Origin: Pseudoscleropodium purum
Taxonomy: Eukaryota; Streptophyta; Bryopsida; Hypnales; Brachytheciaceae
Direction of reading: 5' to 3'
DNA length: 64,000 nucleotides
NCBI GenBank assembly: GCA_963969395.1
Contig: OZ017799.1
Span: 5,024,501-5,088,500, forward strand
Part shown: positions 13,201-26,490 of the stretch, in pieces
Numbering within the stretch: the first letter of the stretch is position 1
How the letters are laid out: every line of letters starts with the position of its first letter
Notes under the pieces: generated by a model
What the model was told of the DNA's origin: nothing
The model's database searches: none
What the model saw: only the letters and a program-made list of their open reading frames with translations
Position numbers and translations under genes: made by a program

Positions 13201-15693
13201 TATCCACCTCAAGTTCTATGTGCAATTATCATGGACATTTTTTAGATTTCTCCTCACATTATATTTTAGTGCATCATGACAAAAAAAACTTGTGTATCGT
13301 GGCACACAAACACTCTCATGCCTCTACCTCCACTATAAAAAAAAAACTTAGGCCATGTCCCACTTCCACTCTTCAAACCTCTTTTCTTTCAAAAATGAAT
13401 TCTAAGTCAAAAATCAAGGTGGTAACAACACGTACTAATGATTTTGACAACTCTTTAATTTGCACATGACTTATCTTTGGAAAATCTTTTATATGAATGC
13501 TTTACCCTTGGTTCCTTCCAATGAATCCTTCCCATGACTTCTTCTAGGTAAGAGGTCTACAAAAAGCCTAACCTCTCTGAATAAGTTTCTAGCTCTTAAA
13601 TGGGCGCTTGATGGACCTCCTACCCTAAGTGCAACTTTCATAAGACTTCTTGCAATTTCATGCTTCTATTTCCTCCAAATGCACTCTTTTAGTTCTTTTG
13701 AGTGCCTCTTTTTCATGACTACTTTGTTACTATTATATATTTCCTATAGTATGATGTGGTTTGAGTTTTAATGAACTAAAAAGTATCTTTACTAGAAGAC
13801 TTCTAAATGCTTCCTTTCCAATTTACTAGATTTGAAGACAATACCATGCCTTTATAATTGTAATATTGAAGATTATTCAAAGGTATTGTATGTACACTTC
13901 AATACTTGTAAACTAAAATTTTTGGTGAGAATAAAACGATTGCAACCACCTTCATAACTATGACTAAATCTATCTTGTTCTTCACATAATTTGGATTTTG
14001 GTGAATTGTTGATGAAGAAGCCATTTTATAAACAATACACTAAGTTTCTTTGTACTTGCTTTGAGAAGCAACTGAACTATATTGAACAATTTCAATTATC
14101 TATAAATTTCTGAAAATATTTTTCCATCGTGGATCTAGACCATCATAAAGCCACAATCATAAATTCAATTTTTCCTAAAATATGTGAAAATGACAAAAAT
14201 TTATCCATGACCAATTGATTTTTTGTTTTAAATTCCATAATTTGAACTATGGGCTCACTTCCCCCCCCCCCCCTCATGCTCCTTGCTCCCACTCCCCATT
14301 TTATGTTTATATGTTAGAATTGTTCTATCTTAACAATAATTATTGTCTCTATGGTCATTCCAATTATATCATCTCCAATTGAGGTCTACAATTTATTTAT
14401 TATATTTAGAAAATCATTTTTAAACTTTTGAAGTCAAAATTCATATTTCTTAAGATTATCATCCTAAGAGTAATTGTAATGTAAATTATATTGAATAAGA
14501 ATGTCAAACATTGTGTTATTGATTATCATCAAGATGATTGGGTAAATTTTTCATCTTTTAGAGACTTTGCCTCTAATATAATTATTTTACGTTCAACAAG
14601 AAAGCAAACTCCTTTGTTTTCAAATTATATTTGTCATCTAAGAGGGAATTTTTTTAAAAGAAAAGCATGCGGAAGTTTAACGATTGAGGAATTTATTAAG
14701 TACTTGACTACTAACCACTCACAAATAACTCAAATCACATTTTCAATAAGCTCAAGATTGTCATAAAAAAAAATATGCAAATGTTCACCACAAAGTACAA
14801 CTTACATTCATGGTTGGGGATCAAATTTAGCTTCTCCTACACTATATCCAAACTAAAAGGCACTCTAGACGGATATTGTCACAGACATATTTTAGATTTA
14901 GGCATTAAGGCTTTGAATTTATGTACTAACTTTTAGTTTTTTGTTACCTTTAGTTGGAGATTATATCTTAAGACCAACTTGGAAAGTTATAAACAAGGAT
15001 AATCAAAAAGACATTTAGTCTTATCAGCTCCTTTCCATATTTCTTGAATGAAAATTAGATCTAGATTCATTGCATGTTGTAGTTCTATACTACTACAACA
15101 ACAATTAAGCCACCTTTGATACGTTTTTGTTTCCAATAATTCTCATCCATTCTTTTTAGGCATTTGATTCTCTAGCTATCTTTTCATTAGCAAAGAAAAT
15201 CATGGAGCACCATACTATAGTGCAAGGGCTTGATTCTAAAGGCCTATATGGGCTTTGAAACTATATGAGGGCCTCTTTTATATTAGTGGGACTTCTAGTA
15301 TTTTCTCCATCAATCTAGTAGATTCATGTAAGCATAAAATATTTCTTTCAAAACAATGGTCTTCCAACAAAGCTTAAAAACATTTATGGATTATTTTTGG
15401 AAGAAAAATAATATGACATGAATTATTTTTGGAAGAAAAAAATTTAGTATATGTCACATAAGATCCACACATATGATAATTAAAGTATATTTTGCAAAAA
15501 AACAAAATTTAATTTTTGCAAAATTGCAAAAAAAACACTTATTTCCTTGTTCAATAATTTAAAAAGAATCTATCTAAATGTGTTAAAAAGTATCAGTAGT
15601 TTTTCTCCAAAAATTATAGAGTTTTGGAGAATAAATACAACTTGATCTTATAAAGTTGCCAATACCAACATGAGAGAGCGATTTTGGGGTTTG
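10261..15693. other. AT-rich intergenic DNA
   Basis: Over 5 kb with no supportable gene. Notable only are a 13-base C run at 14261-14273 and a short direct duplication (ATTATTTTTGGAAGAAAAA) at about 15390-15440. The longest frame, 13179-13469, has low-complexity Ser/Lys content and no domain. Confidence 0.5.
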
Positions 15694-16125
15694 TCTTTAG
15701 AGTGGATAGTGTAAGAACATGTTTTCAAAGAATTAATTCAATTCGGTGGATTTTTAATTTTATTACCCCTTGACCCATTACTAGAACATAATTTTTTCAA
15801 TTTCCCAACCCCAATCCAATTCCAAACCCAACCTAAACCTAACCACCCATCCACCCACCCTATTTATAATTCCAGAATAAAAATGGGATATGCAATAAAT
15901 ATAGGAATCCTATTCTCTTATATCGATATTCATATTGTGTATCAATGCATGTCCTCTGTATTTGTATTCATACATCATACTCGTATCTATATTTGTATTT
16001 GTACACCATATATGTATTCATACCCAGTATCCATATTCTAAATTGAGAGCATAGGGATTGGTTTCAAATTTTTTTGTAAGCAAATCGATGGTCTGTGATT
16101 TTCAAAAATTGAAGGGGGATTAATC
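15694..16125 (+). repeat. Interspersed repeat copy, CCATATCC-rich family
   Basis: Homologous in order to 30755-31205. It has a left AGAGTGGATAGTG, a middle of TATTCATA/ATCCATA-type short repeats, and a right GTGATTTT..AAAAAT..AAGGGGG block. No coding capacity. The element class is unknown. Confidence 0.6.
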
Positions 16126-16799
16126 AAAAACATGATGTTAGCATCTTTTCACTAGATAGTCAATTCAAGCATTAATCTATTTATGGTTTTTGAAACCTCT
16201 TGCATATGTCCATTTTTTTTTTCCAAAATTTATTATGCTAGGATAAGACATGTGAGATTATTTACATATACCCAATTTAAACTCAATATTACATTTATAT
16301 TCATCTTGCACTTTGTAATTTTGATTTGGTTTTTTCCTCAAAAAACAATTTATTGTGTAATTTTTTTACACTTTGATATTAGTAGAACAATAACACAATT
16401 GATTAATCCCCCAAAGAATCATCAAACATTTACCACAATTGATTATAATGTTTGATCATGAGTGTCTTAAAACTTTGAAAGTGATTTGAAGTCTTTCAAT
16501 ATTTTTTTCACATGTCAAGTCTACAAAATCTGTCTTAAAAAAAAATATGAACTTCAGCCCATTTTCAAGAGCCGTCAACATCAAAAAATCAAGAATGTAA
16601 TAAACACCCATGCACAAAATCTTAAATAGAAAAATCAAAATCATTCATTTTTAAAATTGGATTTTCATGCTAAAACTAGATTTCAAAAAGAAATTTTCTA
16701 AAATATAAAATACTATAAATAGTAATTTTAAAAGGTTCATTTAACTTCAAAGTTTTGTTGACACTAGAATTTAGTACCTTGTACATTTTGGGGTTAAAT
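16126..16799. other. AT-rich DNA, nothing recognised
   Basis: No supportable gene. A lone TTGGGGTTAA at about 16788-16797 may be the end of a lost TTAA-TIR element. Confidence 0.45.
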
Positions 16800-17711
16800 G
16801 GACTATTTTGTAAACAAATTTCAAAAAATATTACCAAAAAAGTACCAAATTTTAGAAAGAAAATGAAATTGGACGCATGTAACTATAGGATCTTGTAATA
16901 AGCTGGTTTGAAAAAATGTGAAAAAAATTTCAAAAATTTCCACCATGTAGATAGCAAGAAATTAGCATTTGAATTGACAAAAAAAACTTTTTTTGACCCT
17001 CCAAAAAACTAGGCAACTGCCCTTGACAAGATCACATTTATATGAAAATATCTCCAAAATAGTTGTTATTCTATAGATTCATTTTTCAAAGCAAGTTGGA
17101 TACATACTTCAAAAAATTTAGATCATTTGGAATTGTACAACATATAGAAAAAAATAGTAAAGAAAAAGAAGTAGAGAATGATTCAAAATACTAAATTGTT
17201 AAGAATTTAGTTATAGGATTGAAAATGGCAATTCCAATGATTGCAATGTTGTAATTAAAAAAAACTGCAGTCAATAATTTTGATTTATTTTTTAATATTG
17301 AAAATCGAATTAAGTAAAGGACTTCAAAGTTTATTTTAGAGTAGACAATACATAATTGCCCACAAAATAAAACTCCTTATAACTTTCAACTCATTGATCA
17401 AAATGAAATGATTCAAATCTTTTCATGTACATGTAAATCTAGAAGAACAATTTCCAATTTTTATATCTTAAAAAAAAGATTTTTTAAGAAATTTTTAGAT
17501 TGGCTGAAGATCAATGAAAATTACATATCACGCAATAAATATTTAACCATGTAGTCAAGAGTTATAAAAATTGGAAATTGGACCTTAAGGCTACTCCTTG
17601 GACACATGTTGAAAAAAAATTCAAAGAAAAAAAATAAAAAATTCTATATGTAGTGAGTTGCCCAAAATTGCTATGTTTAAAAAAAATATAGTTTGGTCCT
17701 TTAGGGGTTGA
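16800..17711 (-). mobile_element. TTAA-TIR element, subfamily A, copy 2
   Basis: Minus orientation. GGTCCTTTAGGGGTTGA at about 17695-17711 is the left terminus. The interior matches the other subfamily A copies, including the AACTGCCC and GTGTCCAAGGAGTAG equivalents. The opposite terminus is degraded. Confidence 0.75.
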
Positions 17712-19690
17712 ATAAAGTCCTTAGATCTTAGAAGAGAATCATGAATTTTACATTATATTTTTATTAACACTATTTGCTTCGAAAGTTGAATTAAATAATT
17801 TTGAATCTGATTTTACAAAACTGATTTACAAAAATTAATATTTTTACATTGTCATAATTTTTTACATAACTATATTATATAAGTAAAGTCAATATCAAAG
17901 ATATTGTATTTGGAGGCTTATTTTGATACCAAAATAATGAAATTAATTTAGGTATAAAATCAAAGCATTAAATAATATTCACTACAAAAATTTGTGTGAT
18001 TAGTCTTATGACTAATGTCTATTTAAGCAAGAAAGATTCATTAGATTAGAACCACAATCAATTCACATAATTTTATCTACATTATCTACGTAGAAAATTC
18101 TTTATTCTAAATGGTCTCAAAAGCACAATGTTGTACTTCTTCTTACGAAGTAATATCTGGGTCTTACTTTTATACCTTGATGATTCTAAAGTATTGTTTT
18201 AGTATTATTCTTGGATTCATATAATTTATGGAGATCACTTCATTTAGACCTTTTAATTACATATACAAAAGAAATAGTTATAAATTTTATACATACCAAA
18301 ATTGAAAAAGTTGTTTTCTAAACACCATATTTTATTTTTCCTCTCTAATTATAAATTTGGTAGCAATGTATTAAACTAGCCATAAACGTACAATGATTTA
18401 TAAGTTTCATCTTTTCCATGTATAATGATAGAATGCTTAGAACTTGATTTATATTTTTGGTCTATGTAGTGCATGATTTTGATTTATAATTTTGATTGAG
18501 CTATAAGCATTTAAGGATTTTAATGGAGGAAAATGTGATTATAATTTTGCAAAACTTGAAGGAAATTTTGCTATAAATTTCAAGAAATTGCATCATTGCT
18601 ACCTCCAAAAAATTGCAAAATAGAGCATAAAGCTCAAAACTTAACCTTTAAAGGTAAACCCAACATTAGGGGCTTGATTTTGAAAGAATCCTTATTATGG
18701 CATCTTTAATATCCAATTGCAAATTGATTTCTTTACATCATTATCATTGTTTCCATGAGATGTATCTATCATACTAGGTTATGGGGTTTCAAAATACAAC
18801 TTGAATGTGTAATTCTTGCATTGGAAAGTTTATTAGAATTTTGAATAGTAGATTTGGGGTTGTGGAGGAGGTTACCCATTGCCTTAAGGAAAGTAGAAGC
18901 TCATTAGTTATTGACCATTTGAATAAGCTTGGTGATTTTTGTGTAAATTTTTTTGAAATCCTTCCATAAAAAATAAAAAATAGAAAATAGAAATCCAAGT
19001 TTAGATTGCCAACCAAGACCCAAAATGTCATTCGAGACTAATAGAGCCATATTCAATTTTATGCTCAACTTTGTTCAATCTTCAATTTTTGTTTACAAAA
19101 TGAATTAGAAAAAAATGTTTTAATACCTCGACATGCCTTTGAAATTACATGTCTAATTCCATTTGGAATATTGCAACTAATTAAATGTTTTATATTTCAC
19201 TTTGTTTATTCAAGCAACATTCAAAGTTGGATGAACCCACTATCAATTTTTAAACTTAGGATCTCTTACCTCATACCTTCAATATTTGAATTGATTGAAT
19301 AGTTGAGTCCAAATAGGTATAATTAATCTCCTCTTTGGATAATTGGAAGAATGACTTGCTAAATTTGTTCCACTTTCATTGTCAAATTTTAGCCTTTTTT
19401 TGGAAATATTATAAAATTAGGAAAATATTTTTATAAATGTTAGAAATACGGCCAATGTATATCTGTATAAGAAAAGTTACTTTAAGAATAAAAAGCATAC
19501 AAAAAATAGATAAACTCTATATTCTAAACCTTCTAAGTAGAAGAACTAGAAAAGTGTACAATTGCAAAAAAATAGATACTTCAACAATTTTATTTGAAAA
19601 AAAATAGGAAAAAAAATTTATAAAAAAAATAAAAATTTGTCATTTGGAGGACTTCATCGTCAAGAGATTTCACCAAAAGAATGATCTTGA
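17712..19690. other. AT-rich DNA, nothing recognised
   Basis: No frame or repeat I can support. Confidence 0.5.
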
Positions 19691-19694
19691 AACC

Positions 19695-19790
19695 ATTTTT
19701 TTTAAACAAATGAAAGTAATTTCATTGCAGAGGGTATAAAGAATAAGAACACCGGCCTTAAGTGTCTTGGCACAAAAAGCAAAGGAAATC
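19695..19790 (-). mobile_element. LINE-like 3' end
   Basis: On the minus strand the segment reads GGCCGGTGTTCTTATTC, then CAATGAAATTACTTTCATTTG, then an A-rich tail. This is the familiar 3'-end layout of plant LINE retrotransposons. The 5' side is truncated and no reverse transcriptase is seen. Confidence 0.5.
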
Positions 19791-20910
19791 TTGAAACCAT
19801 CTTCAGTATTTAGAAGTATACATGCAATGAAAGTGGAACAAATTTAGCATGTCATGTTGTGAAAACTTGACAATGAAAGCGGAACAAATTTGTCATGTCC
19901 TGTTGCTATAGAAACACACCACAAAATTTCAACTTTAAATTGTTAAATCTAGGTACACTATAGTACTCAAGAATCCTAAGACTCTAAATGTGATTAGTAA
20001 TAAAAATAAATAAAATAAAAAATAATTGTGATTAGTGAAATTAGTGAAATTGACTTTTTATTATCAAATATTTGAAAAAAATGGAATATGATTACATTCC
20101 AAACAACCATTTGTATTTATATTTTGAGATAAATGTCTTTTTAATATAAATTTGAAAATATAATTTGCATGCATGGACAAGTTTGGATGCACTTCATATG
20201 AATTTGTGAGTAATTTGGCATCAAAAATTCAATTTTTGTTATTATCGAAGGATTCATGAGAAATTGCCACTTGGCAATTTTTTGACACTCAAGGACATAC
20301 TTCCTTAGGAACAATGGTATACATAATCATCTCTTAGGTCATAAAAACTATGTTTTCAATTTTTGTTCCTTTCACTTTTTTTTATTACAACACAACAATG
20401 TGTTGTTTTGATTGTAGAATAAGGCATTTTTGAGATTTTGATGAGTTTTTTTTTTTAATATTATTGGATGTTATATTCATTTCAATAGAATTAAAATAAT
20501 GCAAAGTACACATATTTTCATGATGTGAGTTCTAATTTTGATTATTGGTATGCTAATTTTTGACCATTGCATTTCATGTATATCGCATTGAAGGATGCAG
20601 TCTACTCTATCTTTCATTGAACTTTGAAGTAAAATTATCCCCTTGGGCACACAATGACAAACACAAAACTCTCTCTTTTGAGCTTGTAGATCTCACAAAT
20701 GTAGGGTAAAGAATTTGATTTTTGAACCTTATATATGGATTCTAAATGAAGGTGGAATTTAGATCTCATGGTTGCAATTCTCATTGTTTCTACATTTTTT
20801 CATTGAAAAAACTTAACACAAAAGTAACCATTTTTTTGTGTTTGGGGGTCTCTAAATTCAAAGGAATTTTTAGAAATTAAAATATTACAAGGTATTCCAT
20901 TAATCAGGGT
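19791..20910. other. AT-rich DNA, nothing recognised
   Basis: No supportable gene or repeat. Confidence 0.5.
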
Positions 20911-21072
20911 AAATCTTTTTTTTTTTTTAATTAGAGGGCTTTCTCTATTATTTTACATACAAGGTTGCAAAAAGTGAATTTACTATGTGCCGAGGCTTGT
21001 TCCTCCGGTTCTATGTACTTTTGGCTTATCAATGGAATTTGTCCATGTGTTTCAAGAAAGAAAAAAAAAATG
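20910..21072 (+). mobile_element. LINE-like 3' end, plus strand
   Basis: A GC-richer block with GTGCCGAGGCTTG and TTTTGGCTTATCAATGGAATTT is followed by a 3' A run at about 21056-21070. The form matches a 5'-truncated LINE insertion. The target duplication is not certain. Confidence 0.4.
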
Positions 21073-23731
21073 AATTTGCTAATTTGATCAATGATATTGA
21101 ATTCCTATAACTTATAATTAGTATGATTTTTTGAATCCAACTCAAGTATCCATCTCTTTAAGTGAGTATTATCCATAACTTATAGGAAAAGTGAATTTCA
21201 TTACCCTAATAACCACAAGATTCAGCAGCCCAAAGAATGATGATACACCATCAAAAGCTGTGGCAGCAAGGAACTTATGCAAATTAGGGGGTTCCCAAAC
21301 CCTTTTTATTTTTTTATTTTTTTTAACAAATGGAAAAAAAATGTAAATTTCCATTTGCGTTTCGTGAGAAAGAAATGTTCTGTTATAATTAAAGTGATAA
21401 ATGCCTATATTACAGCGTTATTTAGCCGAATTAGGACCCCGGTTCAAGCATCCGAGGCAAGCCATGGCTTAAGCGAACTTATCATTATTTCCCAGGAAGT
21501 AGGTGTTTCATTAATGCATGCTAATTATGGAAAAAAGATTCATTCCATTAAGTCGGCTTTATTCCGTAGTTTGATTTGGAATTTGGACTGCTCTTAATTA
21601 ATGAGGCGGCCTATTTGGGGCCACGTTGTTCCCAGGTGCGCAACTCGGAATTTATCCCTACTGAATTACATTATTGAAAAACCCAACACCTTCCTATAAT
21701 TGCACCATAACATTGTTTCCCGATGAGGCAGGGGTCCCTTTTGCATTTTTTTTTTCTTGTTTTGAAAAAAATGAAACCGGGTCTTTTTAATTCTTGAAAA
21801 GAAAATCCCGTCCATGAACAAAATTATCTTATATGGCTCCTTAGGCAACCCCTACTTTGAATTAAGTGAAAGTCCCTCCTAGGCATCTAGAAAGGCATAA
21901 TGCTTTCCCTACATGGGGAAGACCATCACCTAGTTATAGAGCGTTATGCACTCTATCCGTTAGAGTAATTTTGTAGTAGCATGGAAATTGTCCCAAAAGA
22001 ACTCATTCCCATTCAATTTTTGCACAAGCTCATCTTCTAATATCCCATAATGCAATTGTATTAAGAATATGTCCACCCCTACTTACCCAACTTGGTTAGG
22101 TCGGGAGACAAATCAAACTCTATTGTGGCACTAGGTATGGATTTCAAAGCACTAGGCATGCCCAGTTTTGTCCAAGGTCAATAACCTGAGGTTGGTTGCA
22201 TAGTAAAATTCAAGCCTAGGCCCATGGTTGACAGATTTGGCATTAATTAACGACACTATTCAGCTTTACAATCCTCGAAAATATAGCCGCACACCACAAC
22301 GAGGTCGTTGCTCTAGTTAGTTGTAATATAAAACTAATTTTTAAATTAAAAATTTATGACACCATCATTGGGGGGCAATGAGTCCACTAATGGTGGAGTG
22401 CCCATGTTTGTGTTCCGGTGTAGGAGGGCTTCTTCACCGAACACTATGGAAATTAAGAACCTGCCATACTAGCTTGCTTGTGCCTCATTAGGGGAGATTT
22501 GACGCCTCTAGAGGATTATTTCAATTTTGTTTCCGAAATTGTTTCCAATATTGCTAACTGCTATCAAGTTAGCAATTACAAAAAAAAATTATAAAAAAAA
22601 ATTTTGGTCCTGAAATAAATAAAAAAAGGCTAACAATTTTTTTTTTTATGACGTGGCACTCTCTCAACCACATCGAATTTGGGTTCCCATAATAGTTTCA
22701 AAGTTCACAAGGGTTGATAACTCGTAGTCTTCCAAAGGCCCCAAATTTCTTCTAATGGTTTGGCCAAGCAATAGTGGACATGGTCTAATATGTAAAGAAT
22801 TTGAAGTGTAATGGATTGAAGTTTTGTAGATATTTAGGTTTTGAATGCACGGTTTTGAAAAAAAATTTACCTCTAAGGTTTGTTGGCCCGAAAATTAGAA
22901 AATTGGTTGGGATGACATAAAATGCAGCACCATTGGAGAAGTGGGTTGCACACAAACATTCAACCACTATTGGCAAATTCTAGTCAAACAATAGTTCATC
23001 TCACACTATAATTGGAAGAACGTATCAAAAATTTAGGATTGGCTTGTAATGTATGGATGAGATCCGTGTGTCCAAAGTTCACAAACAAGTTTGTTTTATT
23101 GGTACATGAGTTGCAAAAAAAATATGACTCCTATATTGTTGGTTTTTCCACATTAGTGACATAGTTTGACTTGATATTGACATACTGCATACAAGAAAAG
23201 CTACCCCATTCCAAGCCAAATGGAAGTAAGCCCATTGTGGGCAAAATTATACTAGTAGCGTACAATCAAGTTCTAAAATGTGCACCATTGATATAATTTT
23301 GCTTCAAATTGGCTTCTCTCGTTTGGCTTGGAATGGGTAGTTTAACCCTTAAATGTCAAAGGCACCAAATTCTAGTGTTGACAATACTTTGAAGTTAAAT
23401 TAAACCTAAACAAATTTCTATTTTTAATATAGTATATTTTTGAAAAACTCTTTATGAAGTCTTGTTTTAGCATCAAAAATCCAATTTTAAAAATGATTGA
23501 TTATGATTTTTCTATTCAAGATTTTGTGCAAGGGTGTCCATTGCAATCTTGACTTTTCATGGTCTTGAAAGCACCTAGAAATGAGCACCAAATACACTAA
23601 ATCTCAAAGAAAATTTTACATTAGAAATTCAATTTCAAAAATTGAAGAAGAGATTTTCAGAAGCTATAAATTGATTAGGTTTATGCATGTTATGTCCTTT
23701 AACCTCATATTTTTTTGGTGACCAATTCATC
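21073..23731. other. Mixed-composition DNA, no gene assigned
   Basis: About 21380-22480 is less AT-rich than its surroundings and may be decayed coding or organelle-derived DNA. The 106-codon frame at 21277-21597 shows no motif I can name, and I could not match the block to any organelle gene by eye. The rest is AT-rich. Confidence 0.4.
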
Positions 23732-23908
23732 CAGGGTTGACAAATCAGTACGTCCACTCCAAAATAGCATCCATAACCCGGACGTCCATCCTCACAAACG
23801 CCAGTAGACGCAACGTCCCTCTCGCCGTCGGAAGGCGGACGGGTGGTCCCGGCGGATGCAGCTTCCGCGTCCGGACGTCCCGGACGTTCAACCATCCTGT
23901 CAACCCTG
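23732..23908. mobile_element. hAT-type MITE, 177 bp
   Basis: Perfect 11-bp terminal inverted repeats CAGGGTTGACA and TGTCAACCCTG. Flanking 8-bp direct repeats AATTCATC (23724-23731) and AATTAATC (23909-23916) match at 7 of 8 positions. CAGGG ends with 8-bp duplications are diagnostic of hAT. The interior is GC- and CpG-rich with several CGGACGTCC motifs, like hAT subterminal repeats. Frames inside are not genes. Confidence 0.85.
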
Positions 23909-23916
23909 AATTAATC

Positions 23917-24146
23917 TTTCTAAGTTTCACATGTAGTCCAAAGTTAGAAATTTTATACCATGAAGGGACCTTTGACTATGTACTCTCCAAAAAAGAATTT
24001 AAAAATCCATTACTATTTGCTACCTCATTTTGCATGCCTCGAGATACCCTGTCACCATTTTGGATTTTAAAGAGCTTTTGGGTTACTCTCTTTATAATGT
24101 CACATGTCTATACTATCACAAAAACTGATTTGTCATGGGGCAATGT
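23917..24146. other. AT-rich DNA, nothing recognised
   Basis: A frame running out of the hAT-type MITE into this DNA has no domain. Confidence 0.5.
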
Positions 24147-24830
24147 AATTACTCCTAAAAGATAATTGTTTGTTGAAAGAACAATTGAATGTTTGTTTAG
24201 GTTCCTACAAAGTCAATTTTGAACAAATGTTTTCTAAATTGACACAAGGTGAGTACATCTTTACAAGTGAAAAAAATTGGTCAAATGCTCAAGGAAAAAG
24301 GTTAGGTTGCCTTAAAAAATTCAAGTAGTTTGGGAACCTTATGATGAATCTATCATCTACTTTTGAAACTTGGCATAGTTGTAATGAACATGTTATAGTA
24401 AGTAGTTGTAAAAAAAGTTCAAAAATCTCGCTCCTAGAGGAATCGAACTTTGTTAATTGTTTTAGAGTTTTGGATTAAAAAAACATTTTCTTTTTACTTC
24501 AAATGCTAAAATCTTGCAATTTATGTAATCAAAGATTTTTCTTGAATTCTATACATTTATAAAGATTTGACTCTATGTTTTTATTGTAAGTTTGGATTTT
24601 ATAAAAGCAAATTTTCCAATGTACAAGAAATCATTTCAAAATGTTTAATGATTGCAAGATTAATTTACCTCCTCATACTTTTAGGTGGTTTAGAGAAAAG
24701 ATTACACCTTATTTGTTTCTAAAATTTTGCATGAGCTTACTTGACAAGATATACTAATAAATGGTGAAAAAATTCATCTTCGTATGAAGAAAAAAATTTA
24801 ATCAAAAATGCCTTAAGGTCTTAGAATGAA
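24147..24830 (+). mobile_element. TTAA-TIR element, subfamily B, degraded copy
   Basis: Begins ATTACTCCTAAAAGATAA. Its interior follows the order of the copy at 42391-42972: ACAATTGAATGTTT, GGTTCCTACAAAGTCAATTTTGAA, and the GCATGA motif of the right half. The right terminus is uncertain. Confidence 0.55.
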
Positions 24831-25608
24831 TATTTAATTATTTTGTACAAGTTCCTATAATATAAAATTTTACTATGATTTTTTGAAAATTTATTAAAAA
24901 AATAAAGGAGTATACTAGCTTTCTAGGAATACAAATTTGTTTTGTTTTGTGCTTGTGAAGATAAGTTATCCCCCCTTAAATACAAAATATTCAAGTCCAA
25001 GCATCATAACAATTTATTTTACATCTTATACCTATTTCTATTTAACAATTTTAAAAGAAAAAGGATTTTTTTTTTAAAACAAAAATTCCAGGATTTTGAA
25101 CTAAATTTTTTATAATGAAGAATTTAACATCATAATCTCATAGGACAAAAATAAATTAGTTAAAGAAATTTGAAGTTTGAAAACCTAGTAAAATAAGGTG
25201 CAAAAAAATATTTTCTTACCTACATGATCAAAGTATCTTGAAATTTGTTTTACACATTCTCATACAAGACTATTGCAAGTTTCTATAATTGAATATTCAA
25301 AGAATTCAGTTTTTTCATTGCAACTTTTGCCCTAGATAAGATAGTTTGTAAGTGTAGTTTGATGAAACACAATCACGAGACTTTAGGAATTAATTCATTC
25401 TTCAAGAAAGAGTGCCACCCCTCATCACTAAATACAATAGTACTTTTCAGGTTTTCAATAATTGTATTCTATGTGAAATCTAATAATATTTGTGTAAAAT
25501 GTGTTTGCAAACCAAAAATTGATTGAAATCTAATTCATCTACAAAAAAACTATTATTCTAAAAAATGTTAAATTTCAAAAAATGAGGTATTTCTAGTACC
25601 ATATCACT
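24831..25608. other. AT-rich DNA, nothing recognised
   Basis: No supportable feature. Confidence 0.5.
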
Positions 25609-26490
25609 TTAATCCCTCAATGGCTAAAATGACATAATATGTGCTTTTCAAATTTTCAATGGCAAATTCTTGATAGGGTAAAACAAATCTCAATATTTTA
25701 TAAAGTAGGATCTTGTAGAGTAATAAGTTGACATATTTGTTGCATTTTTCAATTTTAGTTAGGAAATGCAATCTAATAGGAAAGAGAGCAAGTTTATGTT
25801 TTTTACTATTAAAAAAATAGTAGGGATAGAAAAAAAAAATTGGGGGACATTTTAGTATTTACTTTGCACAAATAAGGTGTAGAGAATTTTTTTCAACTTT
25901 TTACATTTACCCGTTTTAAAAGTACAAGGTTCAATTTGGTATGATTAAGAACACAAAATAATTAGAATGATTCCAAATTTTTTGAAGATTTTCCAAACAC
26001 TATGCTAATAATATTAATTATTAAATTTAAAAAATGGACACATACATTAAAACTTTAAAATTTTGTAGGACCAAATTTGCAAACTCCTTCACTTTGCAAA
26101 TGTGTACAAATTTGAGAGACTTTTTTTATTTTTCATTTAAAAAAAATTAAAAACTAATATATTTGCCTGACATTCAAATACAATTTGGGGGTAGGATGGG
26201 GGCAAGAGCAACAGGGTGTGTGTGTGTATAAAAAGCATTATTCATCTTCTTCAAATTTCTTCTTCTAAAGTTGCATTTTTTTACCTATAAAGTTGCTCAT
26301 CCAAAATTGTTATGACCTAAAAAATCCAATGTTCAATATTTTTCTACAATTAATTCCATGCACACTAAACAAAGTTGTCTTTACTTTTGTATGGTTAAAG
26401 TTTAAAATTCCATGTGCTAAAAAACTCATCAAGGTAGGACAATTCATTGAAAATTTCCATTGTCAAAAATGTTGTTAGTCCTTAAGTTAA
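25609..26490 (+). mobile_element. TTAA-TIR element, subfamily C, copy 1
   Basis: TTAATCCCTCAATGGC at the left and GTCCTTAAGTTAA at the right give an 882-bp unit. Shared interior blocks include GGCAAATTCTTGATAGGGT, AAGTTGCATTTTTT and CATCCAAAATTGTTAT. It also holds a short TG microsatellite near 26216. Confidence 0.7.

Noticed and set aside
13179..13469. A 96-codon frame rich in Ser, His and Lys
   Set aside because: AT-rich low-complexity translation with no domain, and no flanking promoter or splice structure.
17941..17980. AGCATTAAATAA as an L1-box-like HD-ZIP IV binding site
   Set aside because: Over 25 kb from the gene and expected by chance in AT-rich sequence.
21420..21450. GGTTCAAGCATCC as a tRNA T-arm
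   Set aside because: The flanking bases do not form the T stem, and no acceptor, D or anticodon arms can be placed.
21277..21597. A 106-codon frame suspected to be organelle-derived or decayed coding DNA
   Set aside because: I could not match any motif to a known plastid or mitochondrial protein.
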